From contig NZ_CP151800.1 of NCBI RefSeq assembly GCF_038449125.1, positions 220,406 to 284,405 of the forward strand: a DNA stretch of 64,000 bases. Reading direction: 5' to 3'. Source of the stretch: Kosakonia sp. BYX6 (GTDB lineage: Bacteria; Pseudomonadota; Gammaproteobacteria; Enterobacterales; Enterobacteriaceae). The notes beneath the pieces are model-generated. The model was not told the DNA's origin, did no database searches, and was given only the letters and a program-made list of their open reading frames with translations. A program made the position numbers and the translations under genes. How positions within the stretch are numbered: the first letter of the stretch is position 1; each line of letters starts with the position of its first letter. Below are positions 49,234-57,451 of the stretch, piece by piece.

Positions 49234-51231
49234 TTGCGTGTTAGCCGTTCTTTAACGATTAAACAGATGGCCATGGTTTCTGTTGTCTCTATGGTGTTTG
49301 TTTTTATTTTTTGCGTCATTCTGCTGTTTCACTTCTTACAGCAGAATCGCTACAACACGGCTGCACAACTGGAAAGTATCGCCCGTTCTGTTCGTGAACC
49401 GCTTTCAGCGGCGATTTTGAAGGCCGATATTCCCGAGGCCGAAGCCATTATTCAGCAGATCAAGCCCGCCGGGGTGGTGAGCCGCGCCGATGTGGTGCTG
49501 CCCAACCAGTTCCAGGCGCTGCGCATGCGCTTTATTCCCGAAAGTCCGGTGCCGGTGATGATCACGCGGATATTCGAGCTGCCAATCCAGATCTCCTTAC
49601 CGATTTATTCGTTGGAACGCCCGGCGAACCCGCAGCCGCTGGCGTACCTGGTGCTGCAAGCGGACTCGTATCGCGTCTATAAGTTCGTCATCAGCACGCT
49701 ATCAACGTTAGTAACTGCTTACTTACTGCTCACCCTGATGATCACCGTGGCGCTCACCTGGTGCATTAACCGGCTGGTGGTGCACCCGCTGCGTAAAATC
49801 GCCCGCGAACTGAATGAACTGCCCGCGCAAGATCTGCCCGGACACCAACTGGTGCTGCCGAGGCTGCATCATGATGATGAGATTGGCATCATGGTGCGAA
49901 GCTACAACCGCAACCAGCAGATGCTGCTGCGCCAGCAAGAAGAACTGAACATTCAGGCGATTCAGTTCCCGGTTTCCGAACTGCCCAACAAAGCGTTTCT
50001 GATGGCGCTGCTGGAACAAGCCGTGGCCGGGCAATCGCGCACCGCGCTGCTGGTGGTTTCCAGCGATACCCTGCGCGACACCGCCGGTGTGTTGCAGGAA
50101 GCGCAGCGCGAAGTGCTGTTGCTGACGCTGGTTGAAAAACTGAAATCGGCGCTGGCGCCGGGGATGGTGCTGGCACAACTGAGCATTTGCGACTTCGCGA
50201 TCCTCGCGCACGGCGTGCAAGCGCCGTGGCAGGCGATGACGCTAGGTAAGCGAGTGCTCACTGTTATCAATGAGTGCGTTCCGCTTAAAGGCATCCAGCT
50301 GCGCCCGCACGCCAACATTGGCGTGGCGATGTTCAACGGCGACCTCTCTTCCGCACAGCTTTATCAACAAGCGGTTTCGGCGGTGGCCAGCGCGCAGCGC
50401 AAAGGCAAAAACCAGATTCACTTCTACGACCCCGCGCAGTTAGAGCAAGCACAGCAATGGCTGGCGCAAGAGCGCGAGATCGCTAGTGCTCTTGAGCAGC
50501 GGCGTTTTGCGCTCTGGCTGCAACCGCAGGTGGAATTAATGGGCGGTGCGGTGGTGGGCGCCCAGGCGGTGCTGCGCTTGCAGCAGGCGGACGGCAACTG
50601 GTCTGGCGAAGAAGAACTGTTTAAACGCATTGTTTCTTGCGGGCAAACGGCCAGCGTTACGCAGTGGATGCTGGACGAGGCTTGCCGTTTGCTGGTGGCC
50701 TGGCAGGCGCGCGGCATCACGCTGCCGCTGTCGGTCACGCTTCCGGCGCAGGCGCTGTTGCAACATAACCTGGCCGCTGAACTGCCTGAATTGTTGCGCC
50801 GCTATTCTATTGCGCCGCACACGCTGACCCTCGATATTACGGAAAGCCGCCTGTTCACCGATGCGCAATTCGCCGTCGCCACGCTGTTGCCACTGCGTGA
50901 AGCCGGGGTGCAAATTGTGCTGGATGATATTGGCATGGGGTTTAGCGGCTTGCAGCAGATGCAGCCGTTGCCGCTGGATGCCCTGAAAATCAGCAAAATG
51001 TTTGTGGATGGCTTGCCGGACGACAGCCATATGGCGGCGGCGATGATTCCGCTGGCGCGCAGTCTGATGGTGCGCGTTATTGCCGATGGCGTGGCGCATG
51101 AAGGGCAACGCGCATGGCTTGTTGAGGTGAGCGTCGATGTGGCGCAAGGCGCGTTGTTTGCCCGCCCAATGCCGACAGAGGCCTTTGAGCGCCGCTATTT
51201 TGCCGTCTCGGATAATGCCGAAAACAGCTAA
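49234..51231 (+). CDS. pdeK: PdeK/HmsP-like membrane EAL-domain protein with degenerate active site
   Basis: 665-residue inner-membrane protein orthologous to E. coli PdeK (YhjK). Spans lie at about 12-35 and 150-175, with a periplasmic sensor between and a HAMP region after. A degenerate GGDEF domain (about 240-390) and a C-terminal EAL domain follow. The EAL catalytic residues are eroded: the motif reads AQAVLR (Gln444 for Glu), the VNLS asparagine is Thr502, LKID is LKIS, and AEGVE is ADGVA (Asp618). DITES and VLDDIGMG remain. Phosphodiesterase activity is therefore doubtful. TTG is the proposed start, after TGGAGAG, giving the same [10 protein letters not shown] beginning as in E. coli. 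It is placed after bcsC as in E. coli. Confidence 0.9.
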   Translation: MRVSRSLTIKQMAMVSVVSMVFVFIFCVILLFHFLQQNRYNTAAQLESIARSVREPLSAAILKADIPEAEAIIQQIKPAGVVSRADVVLPNQFQALRMRFIPESPVPVMITRIFELPIQISLPIYSLERPANPQPLAYLVLQADSYRVYKFVISTLSTLVTAYLLLTLMITVALTWCINRLVVHPLRKIARELNELPAQDLPGHQLVLPRLHHDDEIGIMVRSYNRNQQMLLRQQEELNIQAIQFPVSELPNKAFLMALLEQAVAGQSRTALLVVSSDTLRDTAGVLQEAQREVLLLTLVEKLKSALAPGMVLAQLSICDFAILAHGVQAPWQAMTLGKRVLTVINECVPLKGIQLRPHANIGVAMFNGDLSSAQLYQQAVSAVASAQRKGKNQIHFYDPAQLEQAQQWLAQEREIASALEQRRFALWLQPQVELMGGAVVGAQAVLRLQQADGNWSGEEELFKRIVSCGQTASVTQWMLDEACRLLVAWQARGITLPLSVTLPAQALLQHNLAAELPELLRRYSIAPHTLTLDITESRLFTDAQFAVATLLPLREAGVQIVLDDIGMGFSGLQQMQPLPLDALKISKMFVDGLPDDSHMAAAMIPLARSLMVRVIADGVAHEGQRAWLVEVSVDVAQGALFARPMPTEAFERRYFAVSDNAENS

Positions 51232-51373
51232 ATTGTTATGGGATTGTGCGAGTTAGTTCAAAGTTTTTAACATTGTTGTTTCGGAATTGATCTAAGTTCA
51301 TTTCTGTCATGTTTGACGGGTGTTATTTTTAAATCGCAGGCTAACCGAAAACCCTATAAAGCCTGAGGTTTAA

Positions 51374-52675
<1,302 letters not shown>

Positions 52676-52688
52676 TTTCGATACTTAT

Positions 52689-52716
52689 GCCCGTAGTCTC
52701 TTGTCTGACTACGGGC
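52689..52716 (+). terminator. dctA downstream hairpin
   Basis: Perfect 10-bp stem GCCCGTAGTC-TCTTGTCT-GACTACGGGC, 13 bp after the dctA stop. It lacks a T-run but is the only strong hairpin there. Confidence 0.65.
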
Positions 52717-52741
52717 AGCTAAGCATAATTACCCCTCGCTA

Positions 52742-52793
52742 ACGTCACAATTCATGATGAATTTTCGGCATAATTCACGTCACAATGTGACGT
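52742..52793. promoter_or_regulatory. Two perfect palindromes upstream of yhjJ
   Basis: AATTCAT-G-ATGAATT at 52749-52763 and ACGTCACA-A-TGTGACGT at 52777-52793. A direct copy of the ACGTCACAA half-site sits at 52742-52750, 35 bp before the second one. They look like operators of one or two dimeric regulators in the dctA-yhjJ gap. The protein is unknown. Confidence 0.55.
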
Positions 52794-52893
52794 TTTGCTT
52801 TTCCTGCGGTCTAAAAGCGAAGTGTTTTATGTCTCACCAAGCCTCCTTTTGGCGGGCATACTTTTTAACCAGGAATGTTGATTAGGGGTTCTC

Positions 52894-54387
52894 ATGCAGG
52901 GCACAAAAATTCGATTGATAACGGGCGGTTTGCTGATGTTGGCGGCGGCCGGTTATGTGCAGGCAGAGGCGCTCCAGCCCGATCCGGCCTGGCAACAAGG
53001 AACGCTGTCGAATGGTTTTCATTGGCAGGTTCTCGCTACGCCGCAGCGCCCCAGCGATCGCATCGAAATTCGCTTGTCTATTGATACCGGCTCGCTCACC
53101 GAAAGCACGCAGCAGAGCGGTTTCAGCCATTTTATTCCCCGTGTTGCCTTGACCCACAGCGGCCGCCTCGAACCGGCGCAGGTTCGTTCTTTATGGCAAC
53201 AAGGGATTGACCCGAAACGCCCGCTGCCGCCGGCGCTGGTCTCCTACGAATACACCCTTTACAACCTGAGTCTGCCGAACAATCGCAGCGACTTGCTGAA
53301 AGAGGCGATGATCTACCTGTCGGATGCTGCCGGGAAACTCACCATTACGCCTGAGACGGTGAATCACGCCCTCGCCAGCAACGATATGGTCGCGACCTGG
53401 CCTGGTGACACCCAGGACAGCTGGTGGCGCTATCGCCTGAAAGGTTCGCCGCTGCTGGGCCACGATCCGGCGGGTGAACTGAAAGAACCGGTCGATGCCG
53501 AGCAGTTGAAGGCGTTTTACGAGAAGTGGTATACGCCAGACGCCATGACGCTGATTGTGGTAGGCAACGTCGATAGCCGCGCCGTCGCAGAGCAAATCAA
53601 TAAAACCTTCGGCGAGCTGAAAGGCAAACGCCAGTCGCCGACGCCGGTCGCGACGCTGTCGCCGCTGCCGCACCAGCCAGTGAGTCTGATGAGCGAAGCC
53701 GTGACGCAGGATCGTCTGTCGATTATGTGGGATTCCGCCTGGCAGCCGATTCGCGAGTCCGCCGAGCTTGAACGCTACTGGCGCGCGGATTTAGCCCGTG
53801 AAGCGCTGTTCTGGCATATCCAGCAAAACCTGAATAAAAACAACAGCAAAGATATCGGCCTCGGCTTTGACTGCCGGGTACTGTTCCAGCGTGCGCAATG
53901 CGCCATTAACGTCGATTCGCCGAATGACAAACTGGATGCCAATACCGGTGTGATTGGTCGCGAGCTGGCAAAAGTGCGTGATAAGGGCCTGCCGGAAGAG
54001 GAATTCAAGGCGCTGATTGCGCAGAAAAACCTCGAATTGCAGAAGCTGTTCGCCACCTACGCCCACGCCGATACCGACATCCTCATCAGCCAGCGTATGC
54101 GTTCGTTGCAAAACCAGGTGGTGGATATCGCGCCGGAGCAGTATCAAAAATTGCGCCAGCGTTTCTTAGCCAACCTGACGCCGGAGTTGCTGAATCAGGA
54201 TCTGCATCAGCAGCTTTCGCAAGATATGACGCTGGTGTTGTTGCAACCGAAAGGCGAACCGGAACATAACATGAAGGAGTTGCAGGCAACGTGGGACGCG
54301 GTGATGAAACCGGCTGAAACGCCCGCCGCGCCTGCCAGCACTGATGATGTTCGCCCGGATGTGTCGGATATCCCGCCGCAGCAGTGA
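52894..54387 (+). CDS. yhjJ: Periplasmic M16-family peptidase-like protein YhjJ
   Basis: 497-residue exported protein, matching E. coli YhjJ (498). The signal peptide is MQGTKIRLITGGLLMLAAAGYVQA. Two M16 (insulinase-like) domains follow. The zinc motif HxxEH is absent: the position reads GFSHFIPRVALTHSG, so it is probably not a protease itself, as also appears true of the E. coli protein. The C-terminal tail is Pro/Ala/Asp-rich. The true function is unknown; a chaperone or binding role is possible. Confidence 0.92.
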   Translation: MQGTKIRLITGGLLMLAAAGYVQAEALQPDPAWQQGTLSNGFHWQVLATPQRPSDRIEIRLSIDTGSLTESTQQSGFSHFIPRVALTHSGRLEPAQVRSLWQQGIDPKRPLPPALVSYEYTLYNLSLPNNRSDLLKEAMIYLSDAAGKLTITPETVNHALASNDMVATWPGDTQDSWWRYRLKGSPLLGHDPAGELKEPVDAEQLKAFYEKWYTPDAMTLIVVGNVDSRAVAEQINKTFGELKGKRQSPTPVATLSPLPHQPVSLMSEAVTQDRLSIMWDSAWQPIRESAELERYWRADLAREALFWHIQQNLNKNNSKDIGLGFDCRVLFQRAQCAINVDSPNDKLDANTGVIGRELAKVRDKGLPEEEFKALIAQKNLELQKLFATYAHADTDILISQRMRSLQNQVVDIAPEQYQKLRQRFLANLTPELLNQDLHQQLSQDMTLVLLQPKGEPEHNMKELQATWDAVMKPAETPAAPASTDDVRPDVSDIPPQQ

Positions 54388-54393
54388 TCTCAT

Positions 54394-54415
54394 CCCCTTC
54401 AGCCGAAGAAGGGGG
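54394..54415 (+). terminator. yhjJ downstream hairpin
   Basis: Stem CCCCTTC-AGCCGAA-GAAGGGG just after the yhjJ stop, followed by GCAAAATGC. There is no clear T-run. Confidence 0.5.
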
Positions 54416-54435
54416 CAAAATGCTTAGTTCCATCT

Positions 54436-54480
54436 GGACAAGGAAGTCTGCTGGTGGAGTGTTCTTCCAGTAGCTTGTCC
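54436..54480 (+). promoter_or_regulatory. Long bulged hairpin upstream of the metallopeptidase gene
   Basis: Two stacked stems: GGACAAG/CTTGTCC outside and CTGCTGG/CCAGTAG (one G-U pair) inside, with a 5-nt bulge and a 12-nt loop. It ends 26 bp before the start codon and may be a leader structure or an insertion scar. Confidence 0.55.
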
Positions 54481-54506
54481 CATTAACTCAACGGAAAGGA
54501 TTGTTA

Positions 54507-55031
54507 ATGGAAAATCAATCAGAAGGTATCAAAAGGAAGTTAACGCTCGGCGAAACTTTACTGGCTCGTTCCGTGTTCGGTGACGAAATTTTTTATGATT
54601 CTGTTCGGATCCATTGTGACAGCTACCTGCCGCTTGGGCTGCAAAATGAACAATATGTCATGACTCCAAACGGAGAGTTGTATTACCGTCGTTCGCTATA
54701 TCGCCGAGATTTTTCCATCGAGCCGCCTCCGACGCAGCATCTTTTCATTCATGAAATGACCCATGTCTGGCAACACCAAAAAGGAATGTGGGTGTGCACC
54801 AGAGGGCTGGTCAGCTGGGCTACTGTTTATAAATACAAAATCGATAAATTTCGGTTGTCTGATTACCCAATGGAACAGCAAGCATCGATCATTGCAGATC
54901 ACTTCTATCTCAAAACATTTGGCGAAAAGGCTTTTTTCAGACTTGCGGACCGAGAATTAATCGGTGTCATTGATAAAAATACATTATCGAAATTTGAACC
55001 ACTCATAAGAAGCGCGGGATTGCCATTATGA
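54507..55031 (+). CDS. Putative zinc metallopeptidase, type VI effector-like
   Basis: 174-residue protein with no signal peptide. The zinc-peptidase motif HExxH is clear in LFIHEMTHVWQHQKG (His82, Glu83, His86). It resembles the small 'vgr-related' metallopeptidases found near vgrG/rhs genes in enterics. The ATG at 54507 follows GGAAAGGA; an in-frame TTG at 54501 is less likely. It overlaps the next gene, a lipoprotein, by 4 bp. Base composition is clearly more AT-rich than the flanking yhjJ and kdgK, so it was probably acquired. With no secretion genes here it would be an orphan effector; the toxic role is inferred from family and pairing. Confidence 0.75.
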   Translation: MENQSEGIKRKLTLGETLLARSVFGDEIFYDSVRIHCDSYLPLGLQNEQYVMTPNGELYYRRSLYRRDFSIEPPPTQHLFIHEMTHVWQHQKGMWVCTRGLVSWATVYKYKIDKFRLSDYPMEQQASIIADHFYLKTFGEKAFFRLADRELIGVIDKNTLSKFEPLIRSAGLPL

Positions 55032-55408
55032 AAAAATACTTTTCCCTCTTCCTTCCTCTCTTTCTGGCGGGCTGCCCGGTTGGTGACCGCATCAATATGA
55101 GACCCGCGCAATCAACGGTTGTGAACAATCAGATTTGCATTGTTGTAAACCAACCTGATGCCGGGGAAAAGATCATTGGGATTGGCATCTGGGATTACAG
55201 CACGGTGAAATATGCTTATGAGAAATCATATGCATCCGCTCCCATACTGTTGGAGTCTGGTGAGTGTATTCCCGGCATCGATCATTTTGCTTTCAAAGAC
55301 GGTAATGCTTACAACATTACGGTGAGGACAGGTTTACGTTCGTACGAAGCGCGTTTCACCGTGGCGATGCAGGGTAAAAATATCGCGTTGCAGGATATGA
55401 ATAATTAA
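55028..55408 (+). CDS. Periplasmic lipoprotein, putative immunity protein
   Basis: 126-residue lipoprotein: MKKYFSLFLPLFLAGCPVGD has a lipobox LAGC. The mature part is beta-rich with two cysteines (NQICIVVNQ and ESGECIPG) that could form a disulfide. It resembles the family annotated as putative type VI immunity periplasmic lipoprotein. Its 4-bp overlap with the metallopeptidase gene and its periplasmic location are what an immunity protein against a periplasm-acting enzyme needs. It is AT-rich like its partner. Confidence 0.75.
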   Translation: MKKYFSLFLPLFLAGCPVGDRINMRPAQSTVVNNQICIVVNQPDAGEKIIGIGIWDYSTVKYAYEKSYASAPILLESGECIPGIDHFAFKDGNAYNITVRTGLRSYEARFTVAMQGKNIALQDMNN

Positions 55409-55418
55409 TCGGGCATTG

Positions 55419-55443
55419 AGTCGCCCCTGTTATAGAGGCGACT
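55419..55443. terminator. Hairpin between the lipoprotein gene and kdgK
   Basis: Stem AGTCGCC-N11-GGCGACT, followed by TTC, between convergent genes. It has a moderate T content. Confidence 0.6.
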
Positions 55444-55451
55444 TTCACAAC

Positions 55452-56381
55452 TTATTCCGGCATGGCGTCGCGCGGGATAATTGCGCCGCGATACTGGATA
55501 ACGGTGCTGGCCGTTAAATGGCCGCGTTTTGCGGCAGCAGTGGCGTCACCACCGGTCAGGCGTACCGCCAGGTAACCGGCGCTGAAAGAATCGCCTGCTG
55601 CGGTGGTGTCGATAACCTTCTCTTTCGGCAGTTTCACCGCCGGGACTTCCACCACGGCTTCACCGGCGATTGCCACCAGGCAAGAATCTGCGCCGCGTTT
55701 AATCACCACTTCTTTCACACCCGCGCGCTGCGTGCGCTCGATAACCTCTTCCACCGGCTTCTCGCCCCACAGCAGATCTTCATCATCCAGCGTCAGGAAA
55801 GCGATGTCGGTGCAGGCCAGCATCTGCTGATACACCAGACGCGTCTCTTCTTTGCTCGCCCACAGGCGCGGACGGTAGTTGTTATCGAAAATCACTTTGC
55901 CGCCGTTGGCGCGGCACGCTTGCAACAGCGACAACAGCTTGTTGCGGCTGGTCGGGCTTAAGATCGCCAGGCTGATACCGCTGAGATAGAGGTAATCAAA
56001 AGTCGCCAGTTGTTCGCAAATGGCATCTGACTGCTCGCTCTCGAGCCAGAATTTGGCGGCGGCTTCGTTGCGCCAGTAGTAGAAGGTACGTTCGCCGGTA
56101 CTATCGGTTTCGATGTAATACAGCCCCGGCAGGCGGTTTTCCATACGCTGCGTCAGGCGGGTATCGACATCTTCGCTCTGCCACGCATCCAGCATCTGCT
56201 GGCTGAAATTGTCGGTGCCGAGCGCGGTAACGTAATGAACAGAGAGCGCGGAAGGATTGACCTGGCGGGCGATATAAACGGAAGTATTCAGCGTGTCGCC
56301 ACCAAAACCACGGTTAACTTCAGCGCCTTTTTGTGACAGTTCGATCATGCATTCGCCGATGACGGCAATTTTCCTGGACAT
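55452..56381 (-). CDS. kdgK: 2-dehydro-3-deoxygluconokinase
   Basis: 309-residue PfkB-family kinase, E. coli length, that phosphorylates 2-keto-3-deoxygluconate to KDPG in hexuronate and pectin breakdown. It starts SRKIAVIGECMIELSQKG; substrate residues lie in GFGGDTLNTSVYIAR; the catalytic motif is DTTAAGDSFSAGYLAVR. The gene order yhjJ-kdgK-pdeH is as in E. coli. A KdgR-like box lies upstream. Confidence 0.96.
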   Translation of the reverse strand: MSRKIAVIGECMIELSQKGAEVNRGFGGDTLNTSVYIARQVNPSALSVHYVTALGTDNFSQQMLDAWQSEDVDTRLTQRMENRLPGLYYIETDSTGERTFYYWRNEAAAKFWLESEQSDAICEQLATFDYLYLSGISLAILSPTSRNKLLSLLQACRANGGKVIFDNNYRPRLWASKEETRLVYQQMLACTDIAFLTLDDEDLLWGEKPVEEVIERTQRAGVKEVVIKRGADSCLVAIAGEAVVEVPAVKLPKEKVIDTTAAGDSFSAGYLAVRLTGGDATAAAKRGHLTASTVIQYRGAIIPRDAMPE

Positions 56382-56444
56382 AGTCGTAAACCTAGATCAG
56401 ATAAATTAACGGTAGTGTGCTGTGTGGGTGATTCGTGGTCAACC

Positions 56445-56466
56445 ATATTAAAACATCGTTCCAGTA
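56445..56466. promoter_or_regulatory. Possible KdgR operator upstream of kdgK
   Basis: The stretch ATATTAAAACATCGTTCCAG resembles the KdgR consensus with its GAAACA/TGTTTC-like halves (AAAACA and CGTTCCA). It is an imperfect palindrome, 64-85 bp upstream of the kdgK start. Confidence 0.45.
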
Positions 56467-56539
56467 TTTTTTTGAGCTAAAGCGTATTACCTGCAAATTC
56501 CTCCATGCGGCTTTTTGATTTTTGCCCACCGCCAGGACG

Positions 56540-56566
56540 TAAAGTTATCTGAACAAGCGCCGATAA
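56540..56566 (+). promoter_or_regulatory. Sigma-28 (FliA) flagellar class 3 promoter of pdeH
   Basis: TAAAGTTA at 56540-56547, an 11-bp spacer, then GCCGATAA at 56559-56566. This matches the FliA consensus TAAAGTTT-N11-GCCGATAA at 15 of 16 positions. It lies 48 bp before the pdeH start and agrees with control of E. coli yhjH by the flagellar cascade. Confidence 0.93.
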
Positions 56567-56613
56567 CCCTTTGACGAGTTCTTCCAGGTCATCCCCATCG
56601 ACAGGACATAGAA

Positions 56614-57384
56614 ATGATGTTGAAGCAGGTCATCCAGCGGCTAAACATTCCGGAAGCGAGCATTGAAAGCTTGCAGGAGCGTCGTTATTGGCTGCAATGC
56701 GAGCGTGCTTACACTTATCAGCCCATCTATAAAACCGATGGCCGTCTGATGGCGATTGAAGTACTGACCATTGTCACCCATCCCTCGCAGCCGGAACAAC
56801 GCATTGCCCCGGACCGTTACTTTTCAGAAGTGGCGGTGCGCCAGCGCGTTGATGTCGTCCATGAACAAATCGCGCTGCTGGCAGAACAAAAAGATTTCTT
56901 CGCCAAAAACGATGTGCTGGCGTCGGTAAACGTCGATGGCCCAACGCTGCTGGCGATGCGCCAGAATAAAACGCTGATGGCGCTGGTCGAATCGCTGCCG
57001 TGGATCCGCTTCGAACTGGTTGAACACATCCGTTTACCGCAGGATTCCACGTTCGCTTCTATCAGCGAAATTGGGCCGCTGTGGCTGGATGATTTTGGTA
57101 CCGGCATGGCGAACTTCTCGGCGCTGAGCGAAGTGCGTTATGACTACATCAAAGTGGCTCGCGACTTGTTCATCATGCTGCGCAAAACGCCGGAAGGGCA
57201 AAATCTATTCACATTGCTGCTACAACTGATGAACCGCTACTGTCAGGGCGTGATTGTCGAAGGCATTGAAACGCTCGAAGAGTGGCGCGATGTGCAAAAC
57301 TCTCCGGCGCATGCAGCGCAGGGCTATTTTCTCTCTCGCCCGATGCCGTTGACCAAACTTGAACACGTGATACTCGAGCTCTAA
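56614..57384 (+). CDS. pdeH: Cyclic-di-GMP phosphodiesterase PdeH
   Basis: 256-residue cytoplasmic stand-alone EAL protein (E. coli YhjH, 255). It degrades c-di-GMP so that flagellar rotation is not braked by YcgR. The catalytic set is intact: MAIEVLTIV (Glu), VNVDGP (Asn), ELVEHIR (Glu), WLDDFGTGMANF (Asp-Asp), YIKVAR (Lys) and VIVEGIETLEEW (Glu). Two consecutive ATGs are possible starts; the first follows AGGACA. Its promoter is the sigma-28 element above. Confidence 0.96.
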   Translation: MMLKQVIQRLNIPEASIESLQERRYWLQCERAYTYQPIYKTDGRLMAIEVLTIVTHPSQPEQRIAPDRYFSEVAVRQRVDVVHEQIALLAEQKDFFAKNDVLASVNVDGPTLLAMRQNKTLMALVESLPWIRFELVEHIRLPQDSTFASISEIGPLWLDDFGTGMANFSALSEVRYDYIKVARDLFIMLRKTPEGQNLFTLLLQLMNRYCQGVIVEGIETLEEWRDVQNSPAHAAQGYFLSRPMPLTKLEHVILEL

Positions 57385-57451
57385 ACGCTGCCGTTTCCCT
57401 CAGCCTCTACTATCTTTATGACAGGTAAGGCTTTAGAGGAAAGGCATAACA

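Noticed and set aside
49840-50400. Active GGDEF domain in PdeK
   Set aside because: No GGDEF-like signature is recognisable in this region; it is a degenerate domain as in the E. coli protein.
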